A DNA stretch of 64,000 nt from Ciona intestinalis (taxonomy: Eukaryota > Chordata > Ascidiacea > Phlebobranchia > Cionidae): NCBI RefSeq assembly GCF_000224145.3, contig NC_020174.2:3353026-3417025 (forward strand), written 5' to 3'. Positions 22,483 to 34,700 of the stretch are shown here, in pieces (position 1 is the first letter of the stretch; each line of letters starts with the position of its first letter). The notes beneath the pieces were generated by a model. The model saw only the letters and a list, made by a program, of their open reading frames with translations. It had not been told where the DNA came from and did no database searches. The translations under genes and the position numbers were made by a program.

Positions 22483-25400
22483 TATTTTATTGAAATATTT
22501 ATAGGCTAAAACTAGTCATGGGCTAATAAAGACAAAATTCAGAAACTTTAATTTTTCTCTCTTAGTAATAAAAAATATTTATTATGCATTGATGCTAAAA
22601 AAAGATTGTAGGATTTCTATGATTATTTAAAATGTTATTCGAAAATTTTGTCTTTTTTTTGCTGTTTTTGGGGGGGCAAAGAAACACTTATGCGATCAGT
22701 TACGAGCTGTGCAAATTATCAGCCACACATAAAAAAAGAAAAAATCCCAAAAAAAATAATCACCTACAAAGTAACATACTTGGTAACCCGTAAACGGGTA
22801 CGAGGTGTATGAAACAGAACACCCGTGTTTTACAAAATATACTTTTGCGAACGCTAATGGGTTGTTCAAATTATCAGCCACACATAACAAAAAAGAAAAA
22901 ATCCCCAAAAAATATTCACCCACAAAGTAACATACTTGGTAACTCGTAAACTGACATGAGGTGTATGAAACATAACACCTGTGTTTAACGACTGTCGTTT
23001 TCCAACCACGCGAGAGTAAAGTTACATTCATTCCTAATAAATCAAATGTTTATTAAACAGTGTTGCATTAGCTGTGTTTTATCACATCAAGCACAGAGGA
23101 GAGGAACATAAAGAGACTCCAGATATTTTTGATGAAAAGCTGTATCCTTTAACAGTAAGTTTGTTTAAATTGCATTGGTTTAATATTTTTCCAAGTATAC
23201 TAGGATGGGGGAAGTTGGGACAATGTTTTAAACTTTTTTTTTCTCGTCCCTTTTGGTAGTAAACAAGGAACATTCAAAGAATTATAAAACCGTATCCTCA
23301 CGACTCCCATAGACCGTTGTTAATTGTTTAAAACATGATCAGGATATTTGGACATTGTGTGCTAAAGGTGTCTTGTCTTCCCCCATCATACTATATAGGT
23401 ATTTGAATTAAACAATGTATATAATGCTATGTTTTGTAAGCTTTTTTATTAATGGGTTTCTCCCCTTGCAACTTAACAGTAACCAGAAGTTTTTAGCGGA
23501 AAAAAACCTTCTCGGAAAGCGAAGAGAGCATATCTGTTTATTGCTGACTTTTATTACCTGTCAATCAACATGAAACAATCAATTTATTTACACTGTAATA
23601 AAATAATTTTTATTTTAAGCATTTTGCAATAGGGTGGTGAAGGGCATTAGGAATATCTTTAAAACATGTTTTTATATAAAATATTTTAACACATTTTTTG
23701 GGGGAAATTCATGATTTTTTCGATAACTATTTTTCATTGATTATATCAATTATGAATGTTGCAAATAAAACATTAGTTTTTACGGCTAGGGCCTCGGCAA
23801 GATTTCATCAGGCTATGTAATGCAACAATTCGCACAAACGAAAAATTTTGAAATTTTAGTGTGACTGTACACAGTATCTGGCGTGCGAATTCGTACGCGA
23901 AGTTGTATGCAAACCCGTGTCCAATTCCGCATGCGGCAGCAAAATCCGGACAAAACGGATGAATTCCGAATACTGTGTACAGCCACCTTTAATCATGTTT
24001 TGTATTTTTTTTGTAAAATTCCTGAACGTGAACTGAATGCAACTTATTTTATCCTCGCGTGGCGGGAAAACGACAGTCGCCTAACATGGGTGACCTGTTT
24101 CAAACACCTCATGCCAGCTTACAAGTTACCACATATGCAACCTGTTTATCTTCGTGGCCGGAAAACGGCAGTTGCCTAACATGGGTGACCTGTTTCAAAC
24201 ACCTCATGCCAGCTTACAAGTTACCACATATGCAACCTGTTTATCTTCGTGGCCGGGAAACGACAGTCATTATAACACGGGTGTCTATTTCATACACCTC
24301 GTGCCACCTTAACCTCGCAATTATGTATGTGATTTAATTGAAATTATCCTTTTTTTAGAAAGAACCTGTCCCGCATAACTATGGTAGTGTTGAACCTGAT
24401 CATCGACAGATTTACAGATTTATTCGGACATTGTTCAGTGCAGCTCAATTGGCCGCAGAATGTTCAATTGTAACTCTTGTAAGTAATTGTATGTATAGTA
24501 GGGTGGGGAAAGATGGGACACTTTTTCATTCCATTTTCTCGTCCCATTTGGTAGTAAACAAAGAATATTTAAAGAATTATAAAACCGTTTCTTAACGACT
24601 CCCATAGGCTGTTGTTAATTGTTTAAAACTCAATCGGGATTTTTGGATGTTATGTGCTAAAAGTATCCCATCTCCCCCCACCCTACTATATTATAAGTTC
24701 AGTGATGAAAAATTTTAAAAATTATTCCGCTGGATGCAGGCACACCAAATTTATAACTACATTTATTTTTAATATTTTTAGTTTTTTTAATTTTTTCATT
24801 TTCTGAAAAAGTATTATTTTTCGGTTACCGCCCAAAAAGTTTATAATGAAATGAGAAAACCAAAAATTAGTAATGAAAAAAATCATATTTATTCTGCTGG
24901 AAGCAGGCACCCCAAATTTCTTCCTATTTTGGGTTAAATAATTCTTGATTTAAAAAATTGTGATTTTTTGAAAGAAATTTATTTTCGGTGACCGCCCAAA
25001 AATATAGGTTTTTGCTGCATCGAGTTAAACCATGTTGTTTCAGATTTATGTGGAAAGATTACTCACATATGCTGAAATACAGATTTGCCCTGCCAACTGG
25101 AAACGAATTTTGTTAGGTATGAAATTGCATATAACTTCATATTTATTTATTGTATTAAAAAACACAAAATTCAGACTTTTCCAAAAAAAAACAGAAATTA
25201 AGAAAAAAAAAAAATTTAATTTATTTAAAAAAATTCAAAAACTTATGTCCGAACGTGTTTTTTTTTTGACGCTGCGCATTTGGCTAACAATTTGACCAAG
25301 CACCAAGCCTTGTGCTATTGTTATATTTTCACCTGCGAGAGCAAAATTATTAAAAATAAAAAAGTAAAAGCAAGCCCGAGCTTTTACAATTTTAGTACAT

Positions 25401-27340
25401 CCCAATGAATCTCTTTAACCGAATTTATTTCGCATGATAATTTCTCATTTACTATGAAGTCAGTGCAAAATAACAATTGCTGTAATTTTTTAAACCAACA
25501 TTTTTCTTGGTTGTACCATGTTTAATATGATCTTAACGCACACTTTTGTTTCTATTAGAAGTTTAACTTAATAATAATTAAACATAGATGGCTCATTTGT
25601 CTGCTATGTGTAGCGACCACGCTTATTTTCTTTCAATAAAAGTAAATATGTTTTAACTGCAAGCGTGTTTTAACAACTGTTGTTTTGTCGCTATTTCCTG
25701 TCTTTTCGTTTAAAATTTTTTAAATCTTCGCTACCGTATTCGAGGAGACAAATAAAAGTAATATTATTATTAATTGAACCGGTCTAAACGAATAACACAG
25801 GTGCCATCTTACTTGCTTCCAAAGTATGGGATGATCAGGCTGTATGGAATGTGGATTATTGTCAAATTATGAAAGATATTTCTGTTGAAGATATGTGAGT
25901 ATTTATCATGTCCCACGCCGTAGCACAGTTGGTTAGCGCTCCTACCTCTAACCCAAAGGTAATGGGTTCAAGGCTCTTCGCTGCTACCATAGTGTGCGTA
26001 TATGTCCAACCTAGTGACACTAATGGGTTGTCCAATTATCGGCCACACATAAAAAATCGCGAAAAATAATCACCCACAAAGTAACATTTTTTTTATAACA
26101 CAGGTGTTCTGTTTCATACACCTTCGTATGTCACTTTGTGTGTGAATATTTTTGTTGATTTTTTTTATTTAGTTTTTTAAATGTATGGCTATCAAATTAG
26201 ACCATAAGGTACCACTGGGTTGGAGCAACTGCTATATCCTAACCAATAACACACGCCCACAATGGTAGCAACGCCAAGTCTTGAATCCATAATCTAACCT
26301 ATTGTGCAATGCTGCTTTCCGACTGTTGTTATGAAATATAACTCGTTTTTTTTAATATATTTTTACACCTATGTACCCATTACTTGGGTTGTCGCATATA
26401 GGATTAATGGGACCCAGTCATTAAATACAGTTATCTTTTTCTTTTTTTGAAATGATATTATTATCTCGTCGTGGTATAGTGGTTAGCGCGCCTGCCTGTA
26501 ACNNNNNNNNNNNNNNNNNNNNNNNNNNNNNNNNNNNNNNNNNNNNNNNNNNTCGTAAGCTGGCGCGAGGTGTATAAACACCTGTGTGATAACGACTGTC
26601 GTTTTCCGGCCACGCGAGGATAAAGTAAGTTACATTCATACGTTACATTCATATTTTTTTGTTTTTTTTTTACATCAGGAATGCAATGGAACGACAGTTT
26701 TTGGAGCTGCTTAATTTCAATATAAATGTCCCAAGCAGTGTTTACGCAAAGTATTACTTTGACCTGCGTTCGTTGGCTGATTCAAACAATTTATCCTTTC
26801 CTTGTGAACCACTGAGCAAAGAGCGAGCGCGGAAACTAGAAGTTTGTTTTTCTTATATCTGTATCTATATTATTTTGAATTCTAAACGATTGCTACTTAA
26901 TATAATAAGATTTTTTTTTTATGCGAAGCTGATTGATTGATTTTAATTTTTTATAAAAAATTTTACACTAGTTAAGCCGCTAAAAGATTACTTACAATTT
27001 GTTACAATATGCCTGATGGCAGATTTTCTGGGCCAATCCTGTTCTAAATCTTAGGACCCATAGCGAGCTACACTGCGGGACCTAACCCACATAAAGTATG
27101 TTGGGGTAATGGGCCAATTCTGGCCTAAATTCCAGGACCCATGGCGTGCCACACTGCGGACCTCAATTAGATAGAATAAAACCCCTGATAGCAGACGTAA
27201 TAACAAAAATTTTTTTTTTTCGACAGGCAACATCCAATTCGTGTCAAAACAAATTCCGTGACACTAATCCCACAATCCGTCGATCGCACAGTGCTGATCA
27301 ATTAACCAACACACTTAACAACAGTATTGTGATTTCTTAG
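18457..27340 (+). CDS. CCNY: Cyclin Y
   Basis: Complete model with 10 exons: 18457-18628, 19233-19304, 19636-19667, 21115-21218, 23061-23154, 24359-24478, 25044-25116, 25801-25894, 26679-26841, 27227-27340. These give 1,038 nt and 345 residues (human CCNY is about 341), all GT-AG and phase-consistent. The N-terminus MGNKHCSC keeps Gly2 for myristoylation with nearby Cys for palmitoylation, the known way cyclin Y is held at the plasma membrane. [18 protein letters not shown] and [16 protein letters not shown] match the family N-terminal region. The cyclin fold follows: [81 protein letters not shown]. The C-terminus [10 protein letters not shown] keeps the phospho-serine/14-3-3-type site. Cyclin Y activates CDK14/CDK16 and supports Wnt/LRP6 phosphorylation. 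Introns are full of M1, S1 and R3 repeats, and intron 3 has a duplicated acceptor. Confidence 0.96.
18636..18995. mobile_element. Two S1 SINE pieces joined in opposite directions
   Basis: A reverse piece (18636-18848) is fused to a forward piece (18849-18995); it starts 8 bp after CCNY exon 1. Confidence 0.78.
19070..19225 (+). repeat. R3 interspersed repeat, diverged
   Basis: Its end forms the acceptor region of CCNY exon 2 (exon begins 19233). Confidence 0.65.
19780..20560 (+). repeat. Tandem repeat of about 130-bp units, CCNY intron 3
   Basis: About six units with AATACATTGTCGCAACAATTT, GGATATAACATGACAGTCTG and TTTTAGCAGGCACAACATT. Confidence 0.82.
21020..21125 (+). repeat. Duplicated acceptor region, CCNY intron 3
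   Basis: CCACTTTTTTCAGACCTCAC (acceptor at about 21036) is repeated as TCACTTTTTTCAGACCTCGC at the true exon 4 edge. Use of the first would add codons that reach TAA before exon 4. Confidence 0.78.
21240..21570 (+). repeat. Tandem duplication, CCNY intron 4
   Basis: Two units of about 165 bp sharing GTGATG(TG)TTTACT, ATTATTTTCT-AGCTG and AATGCTAGAAT-GAGTT. Confidence 0.7.
21940..22195 (+). repeat. Three-unit tandem repeat, CCNY intron 4
   Basis: Units of 75-120 bp around CAGCATAATATATTG and TGTATTACATTCAAAAA. Confidence 0.75.
22436..22482. repeat. (TA)n microsatellite
   Basis: Run of TATA dinucleotides in CCNY intron 4. Confidence 0.85.
22708..23035 (+). mobile_element. Two S1 SINE 3' pieces in tandem
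   Basis: Both start near GTCCAAATTATCAGCCACAC. The second ends 25 bp before CCNY exon 5. Confidence 0.84.
23197..23396 (-). mobile_element. M1 MITE
   Basis: Full copy 42 bp after CCNY exon 5. Confidence 0.87.
23859..23988 (-). mobile_element. Harbinger-like MITE
   Basis: 130 bp. Ends GTGTGACTGTACAC and GTGTACAGCCACCT; flanked by TTA on both sides. Inside are CGTGCGAATTCGTACGCGA and CCGCATGCGGCAG. Its partner at 45598-45737 is the same element reversed. Confidence 0.8.
24028..24325 (-). repeat. Tandem array of the S1 SINE 3' part
   Basis: Three units of about 101 bp, each with TATCXTCGXGTGGCXGG, ACCTGTTTCAAACACCTC and CCAGCTTACAAGTTACC. The first two are almost identical. Lies in CCNY intron 5, 34 bp before exon 6. 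Confidence 0.85.
24494..24690 (-). mobile_element. M1 MITE
   Basis: Full copy beginning 15 bp after CCNY exon 6. Confidence 0.88.
24722..25010 (+). repeat. Tandem duplication, CCNY intron 6
   Basis: Two units of about 165 bp, each opening TTATTCXGCTGGAXGCAGGCAC and closing TTTTCGGTXACCGCCCAAAAA (X marks variable bases). Confidence 0.78.
25532..25780 (+). repeat. R3 interspersed repeat, long copy
   Basis: In CCNY intron 7, ending 20 bp before exon 8. Confidence 0.83.
25913..26310. mobile_element. S1 SINE pair, forward then reverse
   Basis: A forward head and body (25913-26080), then a reverse piece (26096-26310); it starts 19 bp after CCNY exon 8. Confidence 0.8.
26466..26652 (+). mobile_element. 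S1 SINE containing an assembly gap
   Basis: The head GTGGTATAGTGGTTAGCGCG runs into 50 N (26503-26552), then the tail continues to 27 bp before CCNY exon 9. Confidence 0.85.
26503..26552. other. Assembly gap, 50 N
   Basis: Placed inside an S1 SINE, so the break is probably repeat-driven. Confidence 0.99.
27005..27185 (-). repeat. R4 interspersed repeat, two units
   Basis: Two units each holding TGGGCCAAT-CTG, AGGACCCAT and CACTGCGG-ACCT, in the last CCNY intron. Matches 30385-30545 and 63615-63770. Confidence 0.75.
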
Positions 27341-27744
27341 CAGGAAAAATCACACGTGGGGTATTTATGAAGCACCACATACTCGGAAAGTAAGTTCAAA
27401 TTTTTCTAACTAGATAAAAGTTCTTTCGAAAAAATTTGCCAAATTTATGGTAAATTTAATTCATGTTTGAAGTGAATGAAATATCATATGTCTTTTCTGT
27501 AATATTCTGAAATGATTTTGAACTATAAAAGAATTCGTGTTTTAGTGTTATAACACGAACTATGAAACTGTATACATTTTAACTTTTTTTTTATTTATTC
27601 AACTTTCTGGGCGAAAAGTTGATAAATCTATCGTAGTACTTTTCCATCACACTGTTCTGTATAAGTATGCACTATCAAGCAACACAATGTTATGTTGCAA
27701 TAGACGTTTTGCATTAAATCATCGGATTATGGCTTTTTCTTTAC

Positions 27745-27941
27745 TATAGAATAGTGGGGGAAAATGGGACACCTTTTTATTCTATTTTCTGATCCCATTT
27801 GGTAGTAAACAAAGAACATTCAAAGAATTATAAAACCTTACCATAACGACTTCCATAGACCGTTGTTATTTGTTTAAAACACGTTCATAATATTCGGATA
27901 TTATGCGCCAAAAGTGTCCCGTCTTACCCCACAGTACTATA
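27745..27941 (-). mobile_element. M1 MITE
   Basis: Full copy in the spacer between CCNY and the integrin gene. Confidence 0.87.
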
Positions 27942-28289
27942 TTGGTTAAATACTATTATACTAGGCAGCAGTTAAACAGCTGCAAGTATTTTTCTGAGCA
28001 GTGTTTTCCTTCAAATTTGCTGCACGAAAACTACGAAACTGTCTTGTAATACTGAATTTTATGATTCAATGTTTCGCATATCTTTTGTGACGGGCAGTCA
28101 CGGTTCTTTGTTTTTATGAATTCGAGTTTTATCGACTTAGACGCACGTATGGCACCTTTGGCACGCATTTTTTTTACAACAATTTTCGTCGAATAAATCA
28201 CTGATATAATTTTGAACAAGTTTGAAAAAATTCGGACGAAAACGAATGATTGGAACTTTTTGCTACGCCAGATTATGACCATCATTACA

Positions 28290-28460
28290 GTACGAGTTTT
28301 TAGTTTCATACACCTCGTACACGCTAATGATTTTACACGTATTTGTGTGTTTTTTCTGTGACTGATTTATACAACCCATTAGTGACCACTGGGTTGGAGA
28401 ATTGCCGTTAAGTGTCTTGCCCAAGGACACATACGCCCACAATGGTAGCAACGACGAGCC
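28290..28460 (-). mobile_element. S1 SINE, both ends lost
   Basis: Reverse copy in the CCNY-integrin spacer. Confidence 0.8.
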
Positions 28461-28518
28461 TTTTTTTACATTGGTCTATTGTCTGATTTATTCCAAAGCC
28501 CCATTTTGGACATCGTTT

Positions 28519-28702
28519 TGCTCAAGCTGTTTATTTACATTTATAAAAGGCGTACAAAAATATTTATGAAACTGGTTTCAAAAGTGCAGAAATATCAGTT
28601 TATTGCTATTTGTCTCAAGCTGTGCTGTACATTTACGAAAGATGTACAATTTTTTTTTTACAAAACCGGTCATCAAAATTGCCGAGGTATCAGTTTATTG
28701 CC
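28519..28702 (-). repeat. Tandem duplication of the integrin CDS end and 3' UTR
   Basis: Two units, about 28519-28607 and 28613-28702, share the pattern CTCAAGCTGT ... ATCAGTTTATTGC at about 70-75% identity. On the gene strand the upstream unit holds the real end ELAIN-stop; the other, in the 3' UTR, repeats a GCAATAAACTGA. AATAAA overlaps the stop codon in both units, so either could also act as a poly(A) signal. Confidence 0.7.
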
Positions 28703-31700
28703 AGCTCGTATGGCGAATCGACCAAATCGTCTGTACTTCTACCGAGATCGCCATTTGCATCTCGAAGACTCGATCTCATCGCATCTCGCTTCATTTCACC
28801 ATATTTGCTTTTGAAAAACCCAGCCTGCAATCAAAGTGTCAGCAAACTTGAATCAGTGATTGTAATTTACTTTATTGGGTGTTTTGTGGCATACACCTCA
28901 CGCCTATTTATAGTAGAATGGGGGAAGATAGGAAATCTTTTCGTTCCATTTTCTCGTCCCGTTTGGTAGTAAACAAAGAAATTTTAAAAAATGATAACAC
29001 TGTGACCTAAAGACCCCAATAGACCGATGTTAATTGTTTAAAACACAACAAGAATATTTAGATATTATGTGCTAAAGGTGTCCCATCTTCCCCCACCCTA
29101 CTATATGAGTTCTACCACGTGTGTTGTTTATCCTTTCATGCAGGATAACGACATTTGCTAAAACACGGTTGTCCTATTTCATAGCTACACCTCGTGCCTG
29201 TTTATGAGGTTCCGCTTATGTAACTTATTTATTCTCGCATGCGGGAAAACGATATTTGTAAATCACGGGTGTCCTGTTTCACACAGCTCGTGCCTGTTTA
29301 CGAGTTGTCACTTACGTAATTTTATGTAGAATTGTTGTTTTTGTATGGATAAAATTTTGGACAACCCGTTAGTGACCACTTGAGCAATTGCCGTTAAATG
29401 TCTTTCCCAAGAACACATACACCAACAATTATAGCAGCGCCGGGTCTTGAACCCATAACCTATGGGTTACAGATAACCTACCTTCCACATGACTGCAATC
29501 ATAATACAAAGCAATGCGATTCCGCCCAATATTCCACCAATAATGGCTCCCAAGTTCACTGCGTTATTTCCTTGCCCAGTGGCGACTGGTAGCTTAACCG
29601 ATACCGTCGTGCTCACCTGTGTATTATATGTTAGGGTGGGGTAAGATGAGACATATTAGGGTGGGGAAAACGGGACGTTTTTAACACATAATATCCAAAC
29701 ACCCTGATCTTGCTTTAAACAATTAACAACGGTCTATGGGAGTCGTGAGGATACGGTTTTATAAGTTTTTAAATGTTCTTTGTTTACTACCAAATGGGAC
29801 AAGAAAATAGAATGAAAAGTTGTTCCATCTCTCCCCACCCTACTATATATTAATTAAATTTTTATTGGGATAGACTAATGGCCATCTTAAAATATTATAG
29901 GCTCGTGGCCAATTTTTAAGATCTTGTTTAAATGCCATTGGTACAGGATATTTCGGTTATGTTTTCCCATCTATACTTACTGTGCTAAGGAGATTTGCAT
30001 TCGGGTAGATTGGTTCGTTTTCAACATTTACATTCAATAAGCTTCTTAGGTTTGTTACGAGCAGTTTCTGTATAACAAGTGTAAGTTAGTAATTTAAAAT
30101 ATAAAAATAGTTATTTATTTTTTAAATTTTGCTACCGTAATCAGAGAGACAAATAGCCTACAGTTATTATAGTAGGGGGAAAACGGGACACCTTTTTATT
30201 TTCTTGTCGTATTTGATAGTGAATAAAGAACTTTCAAAGAATTATGAAACCGTATCCTCACAACTCCCATAGAACGTTGTTAATTGTTTAAAACGCAATC
30301 AGGATATTCTGTGCTAAAGGTGTCCCATCTTCCCCCACCCTACTATATTATTATTATTATGGTATTAATCATTCTATTCTATATTATATTGGTGAGGTCC
30401 TGCAGTGTGGCACGCCATGGGCCCTAGGATTTAGGCCACAATTGACCCATTACCCCAACACCCCGGGTGCTACCGCATGAACCTCACCAGTTTAAGGAGC
30501 CTGGCGCTTTCCCAGAGGTAGGCGACAAGGGCTTTAATGGTGATGGTATTAATATAAATCATACAAAAATACAAACATTGTTCAGTGAAGGAAGCCACAG
30601 CTTGAATGAAGCAGTGAGTGTTACTGATTTAAAAGGTTCCAATTGAGAAATCGAACATGAGATACTTTTGCATATTACGCCTGCGCAGTTCTGCAAATTA
30701 CAACAGTTAGAAAAATTAATACAGTAGGCTGGGAAATACGGAACACCTTTTACCTCTATTTTCTCGCCCCGTGTAGTAGTAAACAAAGAACATTCAAGAA
30801 ATTATAAAACTATATGCCCATGACTTCCATTGACCGTTAGAAATTGTTTAAAACACGATCAGGATATTTAGATATTATGTGCTAAAGGTGTCCCATCTTC
30901 CCCCACCCTACTATACTTTAACATAAAGTGTTTTAGACGATAAAAGAACATTTAAAAAAAGTTTAAAACAATTTTAAAAGCAACGTAATAAAATATAGGT
31001 AAAATATAGTTGTTCACGAGAGTTATTCAAAGATAGTCTTGGGGGTAAGATGGGATATACTTTTATTCTCTTTTTTAATCTCATTTGGTAGTAAACAAAG
31101 TATGTTTTAAAAATTATATGTAGAGTGGGGGGACATGGGGACACATTTTCATTCAATTTACTCGTCCCATTTGGTAATAAACAAAAAACATTCAAAAAAT
31201 TATAAAATCGTATTCTTACAACTCCCATAGACCGTTGTTAATTCTTTAAAACACGATCAGGAAACTTAGATATTATGTGCTAAAGGTGTCCCGTCTTTCC
31301 TCACCCTACTATATAGTAAAATAAAAGTTGTTTAAAAGTTATCCCACTTACAACAATGGATGGGAGTATCGTAGTTGCTTCAGGAAAAGTTAAATCGATT
31401 GGCGTTGTTCGAGATATATTAACGTGCAAACCGAGTGAGTTGATTTTGTTTGCTGTATCACACGTGCACTTAGAAGCCGGCTGAAAAAAAAACGACCAAT
31501 GTTATTGTATTGCAGAGTAGTTTTCGAAATGGCAGTGATTTTGTATAATGGCACGGCACCGTGATATAGTTGGTTTAGCCACTTTAGCCGATGATTCAGA
31601 GGTATAAGTTCAAGGCTCGTCGCTGCTACCACTGTGTGGGTATGTTTCTTTGGGCAAGACACTTAATGGCAATTGCTCCAACCCAATGGTCACTAACGGG

Positions 31701-34700
31701 TTAGCTTATTTGTCAGTCGTACATAAAAACATAAAAAAATAATAAAAAACAATCACCCACAAAGTTACATTCATTGTAACTGATAAGCTGGCACGAGGTG
31801 TATGAAACAGAACATTCGTATTATAACGACTATGTTTTTCTACCACGCAAGGATAAAGCAAGCTACATTCATTTATACTTATTACTTTTCACTTACCAAA
31901 CATTGAATGTCGTAAATATAAAGCAACGGAAGTCCTGCTTTGGTCGCTTCTGGCCAAGTAAACGTCGTTAAAAGTTTTGCGACACGAAGAGGTCCGCCAT
32001 TCTCTATCTATGATATTTTAATGTGTTGATATTTTTAAATGACAACCAAGTAAGACAACGTTTTCAACTTACCATGTGCGTATGGACAATATTTGTACGG
32101 TTACCCCCCAGCACAGCATCTGTTAACGTGTAAGCTACTTTGGGTTCGGTGGATCGTTCGTAGAACAAATAATCCGGGTTGGATTGCCTGTAACATGAAT
32201 ATATAGTAGGGTGGGGGAAGATGGGACACCTTCTCAAAATATTTTCTCATCCCATTTGGTAGTAAACAAAGAACATTCAAACTAAAAGTGTCCCGTCTTA
32301 CCCCCATATACCGTTGTTAATTGTTTAAAACATGATCAAAATGTTTGGACATAATGTGCTAAAGTTGTCCTACGTTACCCCATTGGACTATATTGTAAAT
32401 AGAGATGGTAAAGCAAAATAACACAGATCTTACCCGCTCACGGACACAGCAGATGAGTATTGTACTGTTCGTTTCAACTCAAATTTGTTGTTTTGCAAGT
32501 TTGGGTCTGATGCGACAGCAACACCACCAGCACTATTAGGAATATGAATGTAAGAATGAATGTAATTTGCTTTATCCTCGCGTGGCCGGAAAACGACAGT
32601 TGTTATAACATGGGTGTTCTGTTTCATACACCTCGTGCTAGCTTATAAGTTACCAAGTATGTTACTTTGTGAGTGATTATTTTTTAGAGTTTTTTAAGTA
32701 TGGGATAATTTGGACAACCCCTTAGTGACCGCTGGTTGCTGTTAAGTTTCTTGCTTAAGGACACATACGCCCACAATGGTAGCAGCGACGAGCCTTGGAC
32801 TTATTACCTCTGGGTTACAGGCAGGTGCGCTAACCACTACGCCACGGCGGCGAGCAAAACATTCAAAACGTTTTTATAAATCTGTTTAAACACTGAACAT
32901 GTCGCATAATTACTTTGAATATATTATTCCATTCAACTGCAGTTGTTTTGATGTTGCTTTACTTGTCAAGGAGTCTAGGGAATATTCAACGGTAAATTGG
33001 CACTGCAAAAATGAATGAATAAATGAAGGAATAAATGTGGATGTGTAACTTCTTACTTTATCCTAGCGTGGTCGGAAAATGACAGTCGTTAAACATGGGT
33101 GTTATGTTTCATAAACCTCGTGCCAGGTTTCGATTTACCATGTATGTTTCTTCGTGGGTGATTATTTTTAGGAGATTTTTTTTAAAGTAACTTGCTTTAT
33201 CCTCGCATGGCCGAAAAGCGACAGTCGTTATCACACAGGTGTTCATACACCTCGTGCCAGCTTACGAGTTACAATGTATGTAAATTTGTTTTTTTTTTAT
33301 GTGTGGCTGACTTATTTTTTGAGATTTTTTCACTTTTTTATGTATAGCTGATAATTTGGACAACCCAATAGTGACTACTGGGTTGGAGCAATTGCCGTTA
33401 AGTGTCTTGCCCAAACACATATAAGATAGAATTATCTTATACCATGGTGTTTGCAAGCATCATATCCCCTAGAACAGATGCAGTACGTTGGTATGACAGC
33501 ACCAGTATCCCAGAAACAACATCAGAGCTTACAGTTCGAATACAAGATCCGGTAGTCTTAAAAAGCAAAAATGTAATAAACCAGATTTAGGAAAGCTTTT
33601 TTTTATGAATAAAAAAATTATTTTTTTCATTTTTTTGTTAAAATAAAGATTTTTTGTTTATATATGAAAAATATTTGTTACATATGTTTATGATTTTTTT
33701 TTATACAAACTTTTTTTAGGATTTCATTCATTTTTTTATGAATGAAAGTGTGTTTTACCTTACTGAAGGCAAGAGAGCCCGATGTTATATTAAGTCTTGT
33801 GAAAAATGCATTGTCAGGTCCGTTGTTTCGGATTGTTATCCCAACTGAGAGTATTCCAGGGTTGGCACCAAGAACTAGAACCGAGTTATCGGTTCTTATG
33901 CTAAAAATAAGGTTTTTTATTCAACTGTTTCACGCATTTTTGTATTGTATATATGGTAGGGTGGGGGAAGATGGCACACCAGTCACAATTCTATTTTCTC
34001 GTCTCATTTGGTTGTAAACAAAGAACATTCAAAGAATTATTAAACCGTATCGCCACCGCTTTCATGACCGTTGTTAATTGTTTAAAACACGATCAGGATA
34101 TTTGGATATTTTGAGCTAAAGGTGTCCCATCTTTCCCCACCATTCTATATGTTTTAATTTAGGACGTTTTTTTCTGTAACAACAATACTCACGAATAAGT
34201 CGCTGACACTGAAAGGTCGTGTACGCATTTTCCGTTTGTACCAGAACAACTTTTATTAAATGTCCAATCCGCGCTAATTTTCTTCTCTTTTAGCGGATCA
34301 ATTATTCCCGATAAAACGGCTTGTTTGTGGGCAGCGGTAAAGTCGTATGAGAAAGATATAGTTGGAGAGATTTCTAATGCGCCGGCGCTCGTTCCAAGGG
34401 CGTTGGTCTGTATGAAATAAAATAAGCTCTTAAAGACTTCCCCAAAATCGGTAAATGAATGTATGAATAAATGTAAAGTTCTTTATCCTCGCGTGGCCGG
34501 AAAACTACAGTCATTAAACACGGGTGTTCTGTTTCATACACCTCGTGCTGTAGCTTACGAGTTACCTAGTATGTTACTTTGTGGGTGATTATTTTTTGAG
34601 GGATGTTTTTATTTTTTATGTATGGCTGATGATTTGGGCTATATATAGTAAGGTAGGGGAAGATGGGACACCTTTAACACATAATATCTAAATATCCTGA

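Larger units (their letters stand above)
20762..23575 (+). repeat. Segment repeated in two CCNY introns
   Basis: About 150 bp at 20762-20915 (intron 3) recurs at 23432-23575 (intron 5), sharing CTTTGCAACTTAACAG, GAAAGC-AAGAGAGCATAT and ATCAATCAACATGA at about 75% identity. Confidence 0.72.
27341..28689. other. Spacer between CCNY and the integrin gene (tail-to-tail)
   Basis: Holds one M1 copy, one S1 piece and the duplicated integrin 3' UTR. I see no further gene. Confidence 0.6.

Noticed and set aside
28479-28969. Overlapping plus-strand frames of 80-119 residues
   Set aside because: They are antisense to the last integrin exon and its duplicated 3' UTR, and run into an M1 MITE.
33759-33762. 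Integrin donor at TTCA|GTAAGG
   Set aside because: It would put the next exon out of frame; the donor 5 bp further (AGTAAG|GTAAAAC) keeps phase.
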